Of a DNA stretch of 5,241 nucleotides, positions 1-5,138 are shown piece by piece (the stretch's first letter is position 1; the number at the start of each line of letters is the position of its first letter). The notes beneath the pieces were generated by a model. That model had not been told where the DNA came from and searched no databases. It saw only the letters and a list, made by a program, of their open reading frames with translations. Source of the stretch: Dehalococcoidia bacterium. GTDB taxonomy: Bacteria > Chloroflexota > Dehalococcoidia > Dehalococcoidales > W693. The position numbers and the translations under genes are program-made. The stretch is from the NCBI GenBank assembly GCA_030627335.1, contig DAOUSH010000045.1:1-5241 (forward strand), read 5' to 3'.

Positions 1-1014
1 CCGGGCTCTGTCGCCGACCGGGGCGATAAAGACCTGTGGCTGGGGGAGGGGTGGTATGGCGACCCCCTGCTTTTTCAGATTGAGAATAATGCGCTCGATG
101 CCGGTGGCGAAGCCGACCGCTGGCGTCGGTTTGCCGCCCAGCTCCTCGATAAGCTCGTCATAGCGGCCGCCACCACCGATGGTACTCTGGGCGCCCTCCG
201 TCTGCGGCTGGATTTCAAATACTGTCCGTGTATAGTAGTCCAGCCCCCTGACCAGGCGGTGGTCGACGCTGAAGGGGAGCTCAAGCAGGCCGAGGTAGTT
301 TTTTAACAGGTTGAAGTGCTCGGCGCATTCGGGGCAGAGGTGGTCGACGCTTCCCGGCGCTGAGATGGTCAATGGCTGGCACTGCGGCTGCTTGCAGTCC
401 AGCAGGCGCAGGGTGTTTTTCTCCAGCCTTACCATACAGTCGGGGCACAGTTCGGCTTTATGCCGGGCATAGTATTGCCGTAGACTGTTAAGGTAATCGG
501 GGCGGCACTGGCGGCAGCCGATGCTGTTGAGTAGTAGCTTCAGTTGCTTTAAGCCCAGCATCTCCAAGAAACGCCAGGCAATGTCGATGACCTCGGCGTC
601 GAGGACGGGGTCGTTGTCGCCGATAGCCTCATAGCCGAACTGGCAGTGCTGGCGGTACCGGCCAGCCTGAGGCCTCTCATAGCGAAAGATGGGGGCGAGA
701 TAGTAGAGCTTTACCGGTTGTGGCTTGTTGTGCAGGCCGTGCTCTATATAGGCACGGCAGACCGGCGCCGTTCCCTCCGGTCTCAGCGTTAGCTGGTTGC
801 CGCCCTTGTCTCTAAGGGAATACATCTCCTTTGCCACGATGTCGGTCTCCTCGCCGATGCTGCGGCTGAAGAGACCGGTGCTCTCGAAGACGGGGGTGTC
901 GATGCGCTCGTAGCCGTATAGCTGGCAGATGCAATCTGCCTTCTGTTTGATGTAGCGCCAGCCGGCTTGCTCTTGCGGCAGGATATCAACCGTTCCACGC
1001 GGTGCTTGGTACAC
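1..1014 (-). CDS. hisS: histidyl-tRNA synthetase, 3' part cut off by window edge
   Basis: Class II aminoacyl-tRNA synthetase that charges tRNA-His with histidine using ATP in the cytoplasm. The minus strand stays open for 338 codons from a GTG start at 1014-1012 to the window edge. The family is usually about 420 residues, so most of the C-terminal anticodon-binding domain is missing; only its first strand (QVFIAPVG, about 327-334) is visible. The N-terminus MYQAPRGTVDILP is typical of HisRS. RPEGT lies at 78-82 and motif 2 (FRYERPQAGRYRQHCQF) at 110-126. The histidine-specific motifs are LVRGLDYY (254-261), GGGGRYDEL (280-288) and GFATGIER (301-308). These full motifs argue for HisRS over the paralogue HisZ. 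An insert at about 167-230 carries eight cysteines, mostly in CxxC pairs. The start is supported by AGGAG five bases upstream. The gene is divergent from rel and leaves no room for a T-box leader. Confidence 0.96.
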   Translation of the reverse strand, partial: MYQAPRGTVDILPQEQAGWRYIKQKADCICQLYGYERIDTPVFESTGLFSRSIGEETDIVAKEMYSLRDKGGNQLTLRPEGTAPVCRAYIEHGLHNKPQPVKLYYLAPIFRYERPQAGRYRQHCQFGYEAIGDNDPVLDAEVIDIAWRFLEMLGLKQLKLLLNSIGCRQCRPDYLNSLRQYYARHKAELCPDCMVRLEKNTLRLLDCKQPQCQPLTISAPGSVDHLCPECAEHFNLLKNYLGLLELPFSVDHRLVRGLDYYTRTVFEIQPQTEGAQSTIGGGGRYDELIEELGGKPTPAVGFATGIERIILNLKKQGVAIPPLPQPQVFIAPVGDRAR

Positions 1015-1019
1015 GTCAG

Positions 1020-1024
1020 CTCCT
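1020..1024 (-). promoter_or_regulatory. ribosome binding site of hisS
   Basis: On the minus strand AGGAG lies five bases before the GTG codon at 1014-1012. This spacing selects the GTG as the start and agrees with the family N-terminus MYQAPRGT. Confidence 0.75.
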
Positions 1025-1035
1025 GTTTTTAGGCT

Positions 1036-1065
1036 AGAATACAGTATTACGACTCCGTTTGTAAA
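1036..1065 (-). promoter_or_regulatory. putative hisS promoter
   Basis: On the minus strand TTTACA (1065-1060) and TATTCT (1041-1036) are separated by 18 bases. The -35 box matches consensus at five of six positions and the -10 box at four of six. Transcription would start near 1029, giving a leader of only about 15 bases that ends in the AGGAG site. The position is right, but the match is moderate and other AT-rich hexamers lie nearby. Confidence 0.4.
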
Positions 1066-1078
1066 GACAGCCCCGGCT

Positions 1079-1107
1079 TTGCCAAGCTATCGGCATTGCA
1101 TTATACT
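1079..1107 (+). promoter_or_regulatory. putative rel promoter (sigma-70 type)
   Basis: TTGCCA (1079-1084) and TATACT (1102-1107) are separated by exactly 17 bases. The -35 box matches consensus at five of six positions and the -10 box at five of six. Transcription would start near 1114, giving a leader of about 28 bases before the ATG at 1142. The -10 box forms the left arm of the palindrome at 1102-1116, so a protein bound there would compete with RNA polymerase. Confidence 0.6.
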
Positions 1108-1116
1108 TAAAGTATA
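1102..1116. repeat. 15-bp palindrome over the rel -10 box
   Basis: TATACTT-A-AAGTATA is a perfect inverted repeat with 7-bp arms and a one-base centre. It covers the predicted -10 hexamer and the expected transcription start of rel. Because of the symmetry the minus strand also presents a TATACT hexamer, though without a good -35 partner. It could be an operator, or simply an AT-rich -10 region that happens to be symmetrical. The word TATACTTA recurs before the aldolase gene. Confidence 0.6.
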
Positions 1117-1141
1117 GTTCTGGCTATCGGTAGCGGGAAAG

Positions 1142-3331
1142 ATGTCTTTTAATCTACTTATAGAAAAAGCCGGCCAGTATCTCCCCCGGGAGAAGCTGGC
1201 AGTGGTCGAGGAAGCCTACAGGTTTGCTCTTAAAGCACACGAGGGGCAGCTGCGTAAATCGGGCGGACCCTATCTGGAGCACCCACTTCAGGTGGCTATC
1301 ACCCTTGCCGAGCTACAGCTTGATGCCGATGCTCTGGCGGCGGCGCTGATGCACGATGTTACCGAGGACTGCGGCATACCCATCTCCCGGATAGAGACGG
1401 AGTTTAGCCCGGAGATAGCCAAACTGGTAGACGGCACTACCAAGCTGAGCCGGCTGTCCTTGCAAGTCCCCGGTGGAGTGGCAAAGCGGGGCGAGGTGGC
1501 TGCCAGGCAGCAGCAGGCGGAAAGCTTGCGCAAGATGCTGGTAGCAATGGCTGAAGATTTGCGTGTTGTTTTCATAAAGCTGGCTGACAGGCTGCACAAT
1601 ATGCGTACCCTTAAGGCGCTGCCGCCGGAGAAGCGGCGCGACATCTCAAGAGAAACGCTGGAGATGTATGCCCCACTGGCACACCGCCTGGGAATATGGG
1701 AGCTAAAGTGGCAGCTCGAAGATTTATCTTTCCGCTATCTTGAGCCGAGGAAATACACCAATCTGGTGCACCTGGTGGCTACCCGCCGCACCGAGCGGGA
1801 GGGCTTTATCGCCAGGGTAATAGACATCTTAAAGAAAGAGTTTGAGAAGGCCGGGCTGGAAGCCGAGATATCCGGCAGGCCCAAACACTTGTACAGCATC
1901 CACCAGAAGATGGAGCGATATGCGGCTCAGGGTAAGTACTTCGATGACATATACGACCTGCTCGCCCTGCGGGTGCTGGTAGATACCATACCGGATTGCT
2001 ACAACGCTATCGGCATTGTACACAGCCTGTGGCATCCGCTACCCGGTGGTTTTGACGACTATATCGGCAACTCCAAGCCGAACGGCTACCAGGCGTTGCA
2101 TACCGTGGTCGTGAGCCTGGGGACGACCCCGCTGGAAATCCAGATTCGTACCTGGGAGATGCACCATATCGCCGAGTATGGCTTAGCCTCTCACTGGCGC
2201 TACAAGGAGGGGGAGAAGGAGGACATCCACTTTGAAGAGAGGATAGGCTGGCTGAGGCAGTTGATTGATTGGCACCGCGAGCTCAGTGGCGCCGAGGAGT
2301 TCCTGGAGTCGGTCAAAACGGATATCTTCATCGACCAGGTCTTCGTCTTCACCCCCAAGGGTGAGATTAAAGACCTGCCCAAGGGCTCGACCCCGCTCGA
2401 TCTAGCCTATCGCATCCATACCGAGCTGGGACACCGGTGCATCGGGGCTAAGGTCAACGGTCGGATGGTGCCCCTCGATTATCAGCTGGCTAACGGCGAT
2501 GTCGTCGAGATTTTAACCACCAAGCGGGCGAAGGGACCTACCAGGGACTGGTTGAGCCCCCATCTGGGCTATATCAAGACCTCCCACGCCCGGGAGAAGA
2601 TACGGCAGTGGTTCAAGAAGCAGGAGCGGGCGGAGAACATTGATCACGGCCGGGAGTTGCTGGACAAGGAGCTGAAACAGCTGGGCTTGAAATATAGCAA
2701 CCGTGAGACGCTGGCTAAGCATTTCAAATACACCACCGTAGACGACTTTCTGGCAGCTATCGGCTATGGCGGTATCAGTGTTCACCACATTGCTCTGAAG
2801 ATGGCGGCACAACAGGAGCAGCCAAAGGCGGTAGCCGGGGTGACGCCGCTCAAGCCGCCGGTATCAGCCATACGAGTGCTCGGCGTCGGCGATTTGCTGA
2901 CCAATCTAGCCAGGTGCTGCCACCCGGTTCCTGGCGATGAGATTATCGGCTATATCACCCGGAGCCGGGGGGCGACCATCCACCGGCAGGATTGCTACAA
3001 TATTATCAATGAGGATGAGAAGGAGCGGCTGATTGAGGTGGAGTGGGGGCAGACTGATGCCCTTTACCCGGTTAGGGTTCAGGTCGAAGCCTGGGACAGG
3101 GTCGGGCTGGTACGGGACATCTCCACTGTCGTCGCCGAGGATAAAGTCAATATCATCAATATGACCGTTAATGAGCACGACGACCGAACTGTCACCCTGT
3201 ACTTTTCCCTGGAGACGAAGGGTATAGCCCAGCTGAGCCGTCTCCTGAATAAGATAGGCGGCATCAAAGGGATCGCCAGCGTCAGCCGGGTCGGCGACGA
3301 GGCTACCGCCAAAACCAGCCCTTCTACATAA
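1142..3331 (+). CDS. rel: RelA/SpoT-family (p)ppGpp synthetase/hydrolase (long Rel)
   Basis: Makes (p)ppGpp from ATP and GTP/GDP on amino-acid starvation and degrades it, so it sets the stringent response; long Rel proteins act at the ribosome. The 729 residues match the usual length and order. The HD hydrolase domain (about 25-180) keeps H47, H71-D72, E75-D76 and D149 (LADRLHNMRTL). The synthetase domain (about 240-355) has SGRPKHLYSIHQKM, YDLLALRVL with D272, NGYQALHT, and LEIQIRT with E332. TGS follows at about 397-460 (VFVFTPKGEIKDLPKGSTP), then a helical region, a Cys/His module (RCCH at 591-594, H614, C618) and a C-terminal ACT domain (about 641-720). The intact hydrolase residues suggest a bifunctional enzyme. 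The RFKD/EFDD signature site instead reads GFDD (303-306). The upstream GCGGGAAAG is a weak ribosome binding site, but the ATG fits the family N-terminus. The gene is divergent from hisS; rpsT follows 66 bases downstream with its own promoter. Confidence 0.96.
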   Translation: MSFNLLIEKAGQYLPREKLAVVEEAYRFALKAHEGQLRKSGGPYLEHPLQVAITLAELQLDADALAAALMHDVTEDCGIPISRIETEFSPEIAKLVDGTTKLSRLSLQVPGGVAKRGEVAARQQQAESLRKMLVAMAEDLRVVFIKLADRLHNMRTLKALPPEKRRDISRETLEMYAPLAHRLGIWELKWQLEDLSFRYLEPRKYTNLVHLVATRRTEREGFIARVIDILKKEFEKAGLEAEISGRPKHLYSIHQKMERYAAQGKYFDDIYDLLALRVLVDTIPDCYNAIGIVHSLWHPLPGGFDDYIGNSKPNGYQALHTVVVSLGTTPLEIQIRTWEMHHIAEYGLASHWRYKEGEKEDIHFEERIGWLRQLIDWHRELSGAEEFLESVKTDIFIDQVFVFTPKGEIKDLPKGSTPLDLAYRIHTELGHRCIGAKVNGRMVPLDYQLANGDVVEILTTKRAKGPTRDWLSPHLGYIKTSHAREKIRQWFKKQERAENIDHGRELLDKELKQLGLKYSNRETLAKHFKYTTVDDFLAAIGYGGISVHHIALKMAAQQEQPKAVAGVTPLKPPVSAIRVLGVGDLLTNLARCCHPVPGDEIIGYITRSRGATIHRQDCYNIINEDEKERLIEVEWGQTDALYPVRVQVEAWDRVGLVRDISTVVAEDKVNIINMTVNEHDDRTVTLYFSLETKGIAQLSRLLNKIGGIKGIASVSRVGDEATAKTSPST

Positions 3332-3340
3332 TCCCTCCTC

Positions 3341-3370
3341 TTCACAGGGGGCGTTACATTGTTGTATAAT
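3341..3370 (+). promoter_or_regulatory. rpsT promoter (sigma-70 type)
   Basis: TTCACA (3341-3346) and a perfect TATAAT (3365-3370) are separated by 18 bases. Transcription would start near 3377, leaving a leader of about 21 bases that contains the ribosome binding site. I see no terminator between rel and this promoter, so rel transcripts may also read into rpsT. Confidence 0.7.
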
Positions 3371-3383
3371 ACATAGGTTAGCT

Positions 3384-3391
3384 AGGGAGGT
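3384..3391 (+). promoter_or_regulatory. strong ribosome binding site selecting the TTG start of rpsT
   Basis: AGGGAGGT lies six bases before the TTG at 3398-3400. It is the strongest Shine-Dalgarno match in the window. No in-frame ATG or GTG at this position would give the conserved ANTKSAQK N-terminus, so this site fixes the TTG as the start. Confidence 0.85.
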
Positions 3392-3397
3392 AGTTGA

Positions 3398-3679
3398 TTG
3401 GCAAACACTAAATCAGCCCAGAAACAGATACGGGTATCCCAGAAAAAGCGGGCGAGGAATAAGCCGGTGCGCAGCCAGGCCAAGACCCTGGTGGGCAAGG
3501 CAGAGGAGCTTATCTTCTCAGGTGATATCGAGCCGGCTCAGGGTGCGGTAACTGCCGCTATCAGCTCTCTGGATAAGGCAGCTAGGAAGGGGGTTCTCCA
3601 CCCCAATAGCGCCGCCCGCCGCAAGTCACGGCTGGCGAAGAAGCTGAACAAGGCTCAGCCCCAGCCGGCGGCCGAGTAA
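3398..3679 (+). CDS. rpsT: 30S ribosomal protein bS20
   Basis: Primary-binding protein of the 30S subunit that contacts 16S rRNA in the body of the subunit and helps early assembly. The 93-residue product is very basic. It begins MANTKSAQKQIRVSQKKRARNK, which is characteristic of bS20, and has the expected GVLHPNSAARRKSRLAKKLN block near the C-terminus (about 65-84). Length is close to the usual 85-90 residues, with a short Ala/Pro/Gln-rich tail. The gene starts with TTG behind a strong AGGGAGGT site, has a promoter in the rel-rpsT gap, and is followed by an intrinsic terminator, so it can act as a single-gene unit. The E. coli rpsT gene also uses a UUG start, which is tied there to autoregulation by S20. 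Whether the same holds here is inference. Confidence 0.97.
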   Translation: MANTKSAQKQIRVSQKKRARNKPVRSQAKTLVGKAEELIFSGDIEPAQGAVTAAISSLDKAARKGVLHPNSAARRKSRLAKKLNKAQPQPAAE

Positions 3680-3709
3680 GCCGCTTTTTACCGAGCCACA
3701 TAGCTTCTT

Positions 3710-3753
3710 AACTACCGGGCTGCTGTTCTTCTGGTAGCCGGGTAGTTTTCTTA
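3710..3753 (+). terminator. intrinsic terminator after rpsT
   Basis: AACTACCGGGCT (3710-3721) and AGCCGGGTAGTT (3736-3747) form a 12-pair stem with a single G-G mismatch and a 14-base loop. A T-rich stretch (TTTTCTTATT) begins at the foot of the stem. It lies 30 bases after the rpsT stop and just ahead of the lexA promoter, so it separates the two transcription units. Confidence 0.85.
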
Positions 3754-3762
3754 TTCAGGGTA

Positions 3763-3791
3763 TTGACAAAGAGGCTCCCTTGTTCTAAAAT
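3763..3791 (+). promoter_or_regulatory. lexA promoter (sigma-70 type)
   Basis: A perfect TTGACA (3763-3768) and TAAAAT (3786-3791) are separated by 17 bases. Transcription would start near 3798, inside the SOS box, with a leader of about 26 bases before the ATG at 3824. This is the closest match to consensus in the window, as expected for an autorepressed regulator. Confidence 0.85.
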
Positions 3792-3800
3792 AATAGAACA
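3781..3800. repeat. inverted repeat overlapping the lexA -10 box and SOS box
   Basis: TGTTCTA (3781-3787) and TAGAACA (3794-3800) are perfect 7-bp arms around six AT-rich bases. The repeat spans the -10 hexamer, and its right arm contains the GAAC half of the SOS box. The promoter therefore carries three LexA-type half sites in a row: GTTC 3782, GAAC 3796, GTTC 3804. The first may be an accessory contact or coincidence. Confidence 0.6.
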
Positions 3801-3807
3801 GATGTTC
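3796..3807. promoter_or_regulatory. LexA operator (SOS box, Gram-positive type)
   Basis: GAAC-AGAT-GTTC is an exact match to the GAAC-N4-GTTC core of the Gram-positive SOS box, and the spacer AGAT fits the RNRY pattern of the Bacillus consensus. It lies at the predicted transcription start of lexA, so bound LexA would block initiation. This is the usual negative autoregulation of lexA. I found no other exact copy in the window. Confidence 0.85.
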
Positions 3808-3823
3808 GTTGTGGGCTGGATTT

Positions 3824-4477
3824 ATGAAGACGAAGCAGGAAAAGCTGTCACCCAAACAGCATTGTATTGTTGACTTTATCTATCGTTTCTGGGAGGACAG
3901 GGGCTTCCCCCCCAGTATCCGGGACATCGTCGCCGGCTGTGGTTTGAGTTCCACCTCCGTTGTCGATTATAACCTGAGGATTCTGGAGAGGCAGGGATAC
4001 ATTCGCCGCCACCGAGAGGTTTCGCGCGGTATTTCAATGCCGGCTGGCGCTCATACCACCGGACGCAGGCTCTTCATCCCCGTTATCGGGCAGATAGCCG
4101 CCGGTGAGCCGATACCGGTGCCTGATACCGATGCCTGGGATGTAACCGCCGCCTCGGACACCATCGAGGTGACCGGGGATTTAACCCGGGGCAAGGAAGG
4201 CGTTTATGCCCTGAAGGTGAAAGGCTTGTCAATGGTGGATGCCATGATCAACGACGGCGACATCGTGCTCATGCAGTATGTGAATGCGGTGGAAAACGGA
4301 GAAATGGCGGCGGTATGGCTCAAGTCTGAGAAGGAGGCAACGCTGAAAAAGTTCTACTTGGAAGAGGGCCGGGTCCGCCTCCAGCCAGCCAACAGCCGTA
4401 TGAAAGCCATCTATGCCGAGCCCGGCAATGTCGAGATTCAGGGCAGGGTAATCGCTGTCATCAGACAGCTTGATTAA
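3824..4477 (+). CDS. lexA: LexA repressor (SOS regulator, self-cleaving)
   Basis: Represses DNA-damage genes and is inactivated when RecA filaments stimulate its self-cleavage (MEROPS S24 Ser-Lys protease). The 217-residue product has an N-terminal winged helix-turn-helix (about 8-70; SPKQHCIVDFIYRFWEDRG, then GLSSTSVVDYNLRILERQGYI) and a C-terminal peptidase domain (about 85-215). The scissile bond is A93-G94 within IGQIAAGEP. The catalytic serine is S136 in VKGLSM and the general-base lysine is K175 in ATLKKF. The usual SMxxAGIxDGD reads SMVDAMINDGD, with the AG glycine replaced by Met141. I chose the ATG at 3824 over an in-frame TTG at 3809 because the TTG would add only WAGF-type residues and lies against the operator. 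Its ribosome binding site is weak (TGGA). The promoter and operator point to autoregulation, and no clear terminator follows. Confidence 0.95.
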   Translation: MKTKQEKLSPKQHCIVDFIYRFWEDRGFPPSIRDIVAGCGLSSTSVVDYNLRILERQGYIRRHREVSRGISMPAGAHTTGRRLFIPVIGQIAAGEPIPVPDTDAWDVTAASDTIEVTGDLTRGKEGVYALKVKGLSMVDAMINDGDIVLMQYVNAVENGEMAAVWLKSEKEATLKKFYLEEGRVRLQPANSRMKAIYAEPGNVEIQGRVIAVIRQLD

Positions 4478-4500
4478 AGCCGTTTGATTTTCCCCGCCGT

Positions 4501-4561
4501 TAAGTATAGACTGCTGGCGGAAGCGGCATTGGCATTCCATTGCGGCGTTGTTCTATACTTA
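4501..4561. repeat. long inverted repeat / structured leader before the aldolase
   Basis: TAAGTATAGA (4501-4510) and TCTATACTTA (4552-4561) are perfect 10-bp inverted arms around 41 bases. Inside, 4523-4532 and 4537-4546 form a second hairpin with eight of ten pairs and a CATT loop. Outside, CCCC (4492-4495) could pair with GGGG (4562-4565) past a five-base bulge. Those G residues belong to the aldolase ribosome binding site, so the fold could hide it. There is no T-run, so it is not a standard terminator. It could be an RNA regulatory element, a protein-binding site or a remnant of a small mobile repeat. Confidence 0.6.
4529..4559 (+). promoter_or_regulatory. weak candidate promoter before the aldolase
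   Basis: TTGGCA (4529-4534) and TATACT (4554-4559) resemble sigma-70 boxes, but the spacer is 19 bases. Transcription would start about six bases before the ATG, leaving the Shine-Dalgarno site mostly outside the message. The -10-like word is also the right arm of the inverted repeat. Read-through from lexA is an equally good explanation for expression. Confidence 0.25.
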
Positions 4562-4568
4562 GGGGTGG
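4561..4568 (+). promoter_or_regulatory. ribosome binding site of the class II aldolase gene
   Basis: AGGGGTGG lies three bases before the ATG at 4572 and supports that start. It overlaps the outer end of the long inverted repeat at 4501-4561, and its G run could pair with CCCC at 4492-4495. Confidence 0.65.
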
Positions 4569-4571
4569 GCT

Positions 4572-5138
4572 ATGATATTATCTCAGTTTCAGTCTGTCGG
4601 TCACGACCTTTTCAGCCGGGGTCTGGTCTGCTCGCATAGCGGCAATCTAAGCATCAGGCTGGGAGAAAACCTTATCATAACCCGGCGCGGCAGCCAGTTC
4701 AATTGCCTTGAGGAAAACGACCTGATTGAGACCGGCATAGACAAGAATAACCGGGCTACCCCCCTGGCTTCAGTGGAATTACCCGTTCACCGCGCCATCT
4801 ACCAACAGACCTCGGCGCAGGCTATAGTCCATGCCCACCCCCCTCACGCCGTTGCCCTGTCGCTGACCGAAACCGAGATAATCCCCAATGCCGAGATGCT
4901 ATCGGTAATCGGCAAGGTGCCGGTTCTTGGCCGTGGCATGGAGGTCGCCCCCGGTGGCCTGGCTGATATTATCGCCCGGGCGCTGGAGGGAAACCGTGTC
5001 GTTATGGTTCATGGTCACGGCAGTTTCGCCATCGGTCAACTGCTTGACGAGGCTTACAGTTTTACCGCAGAGTTTGAGGCAAGTTGCCAGGTAAGCTGCC
5101 TGCTCAAGTCTCTAAAGGTGGACTCTGCCAGAGACTAG
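4572..5138 (+). CDS. class II aldolase/adducin family protein (L-fuculose-phosphate aldolase-like)
   Basis: Likely cytosolic zinc enzyme that cleaves a ketose 1-phosphate to DHAP and an aldehyde, or a related sugar-phosphate epimerase or dehydratase; the substrate cannot be read from sequence. The 188 residues show the family order: a phosphate-binding SGNLSIR segment (23-29), ITRRGSQF (36-43), SVELPVH with candidate catalytic E69, HAHPPH with zinc ligands H87 and H89, and VHGHGSFAIG with the third ligand best placed at H149 (G150 and G155 then align with the usual HGxxxxG). DEAYSFTAEFE (159-169) matches the usual C-terminal helix. The usual SSE before the catalytic glutamate reads SVE. At 188 residues it is shorter than E. 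coli FucA (about 215), mainly at the C-terminus. It lies 94 bases after lexA on the same strand, behind the structured spacer, with no operator of its own that I recognise. Confidence 0.85.
   Translation: MILSQFQSVGHDLFSRGLVCSHSGNLSIRLGENLIITRRGSQFNCLEENDLIETGIDKNNRATPLASVELPVHRAIYQQTSAQAIVHAHPPHAVALSLTETEIIPNAEMLSVIGKVPVLGRGMEVAPGGLADIIARALEGNRVVMVHGHGSFAIGQLLDEAYSFTAEFEASCQVSCLLKSLKVDSARD

Noticed and set aside
75..998. Minus-strand open frames of 69 codons at 75-284 and 789-998.
   Set aside because: They overlap the well-supported hisS frame on the same strand, are low-complexity Ser/Arg/Ala-rich and resemble no protein family.
1015..1141. A T-box or other tRNA-sensing leader upstream of hisS.
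   Set aside because: The predicted hisS leader is only about 15 bases, and I see no T-box-type antiterminator sequence in the 127-base gap.
2006..2018. GCTATCGGCATTG in rel (2006-2018) identical to 1086-1098 in the rel promoter region.
   Set aside because: A 13-base match is only mildly unexpected in 5 kb, and the coding copy encodes conserved Ala-Ile-Gly-Ile residues, so chance is sufficient.
1288..3345. Several minus-strand open frames of 60-118 codons antisense to rel.
   Set aside because: Rel is conserved in frame along its full length; these are antisense shadows of a GC-rich gene without ribosome binding sites or recognisable domains.
3333..3351. CCCTC...GGGGG as a terminator between rel and rpsT.
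   Set aside because: The stem is about five pairs including a G-U, there is no T-run, and it overlaps the rpsT -35 box.
3809..3823. TTG at 3809 as the lexA start, giving a 222-residue protein.
   Set aside because: It lies only two bases after the operator core, has no good Shine-Dalgarno site, and adds residues not typical of LexA; the ATG at 3824 fits the family better.
4526..4537. Tandem GGCATT-GGCATT as a short repeat of its own.
   Set aside because: Only two copies; it is better described as part of the nested hairpin in the lexA-aldolase spacer.
4229..4540. Minus-strand open frame of 103 codons antisense to the end of lexA and its downstream spacer.
   Set aside because: It lies mostly antisense to the conserved LexA protease domain and has no recognisable domain or convincing start.
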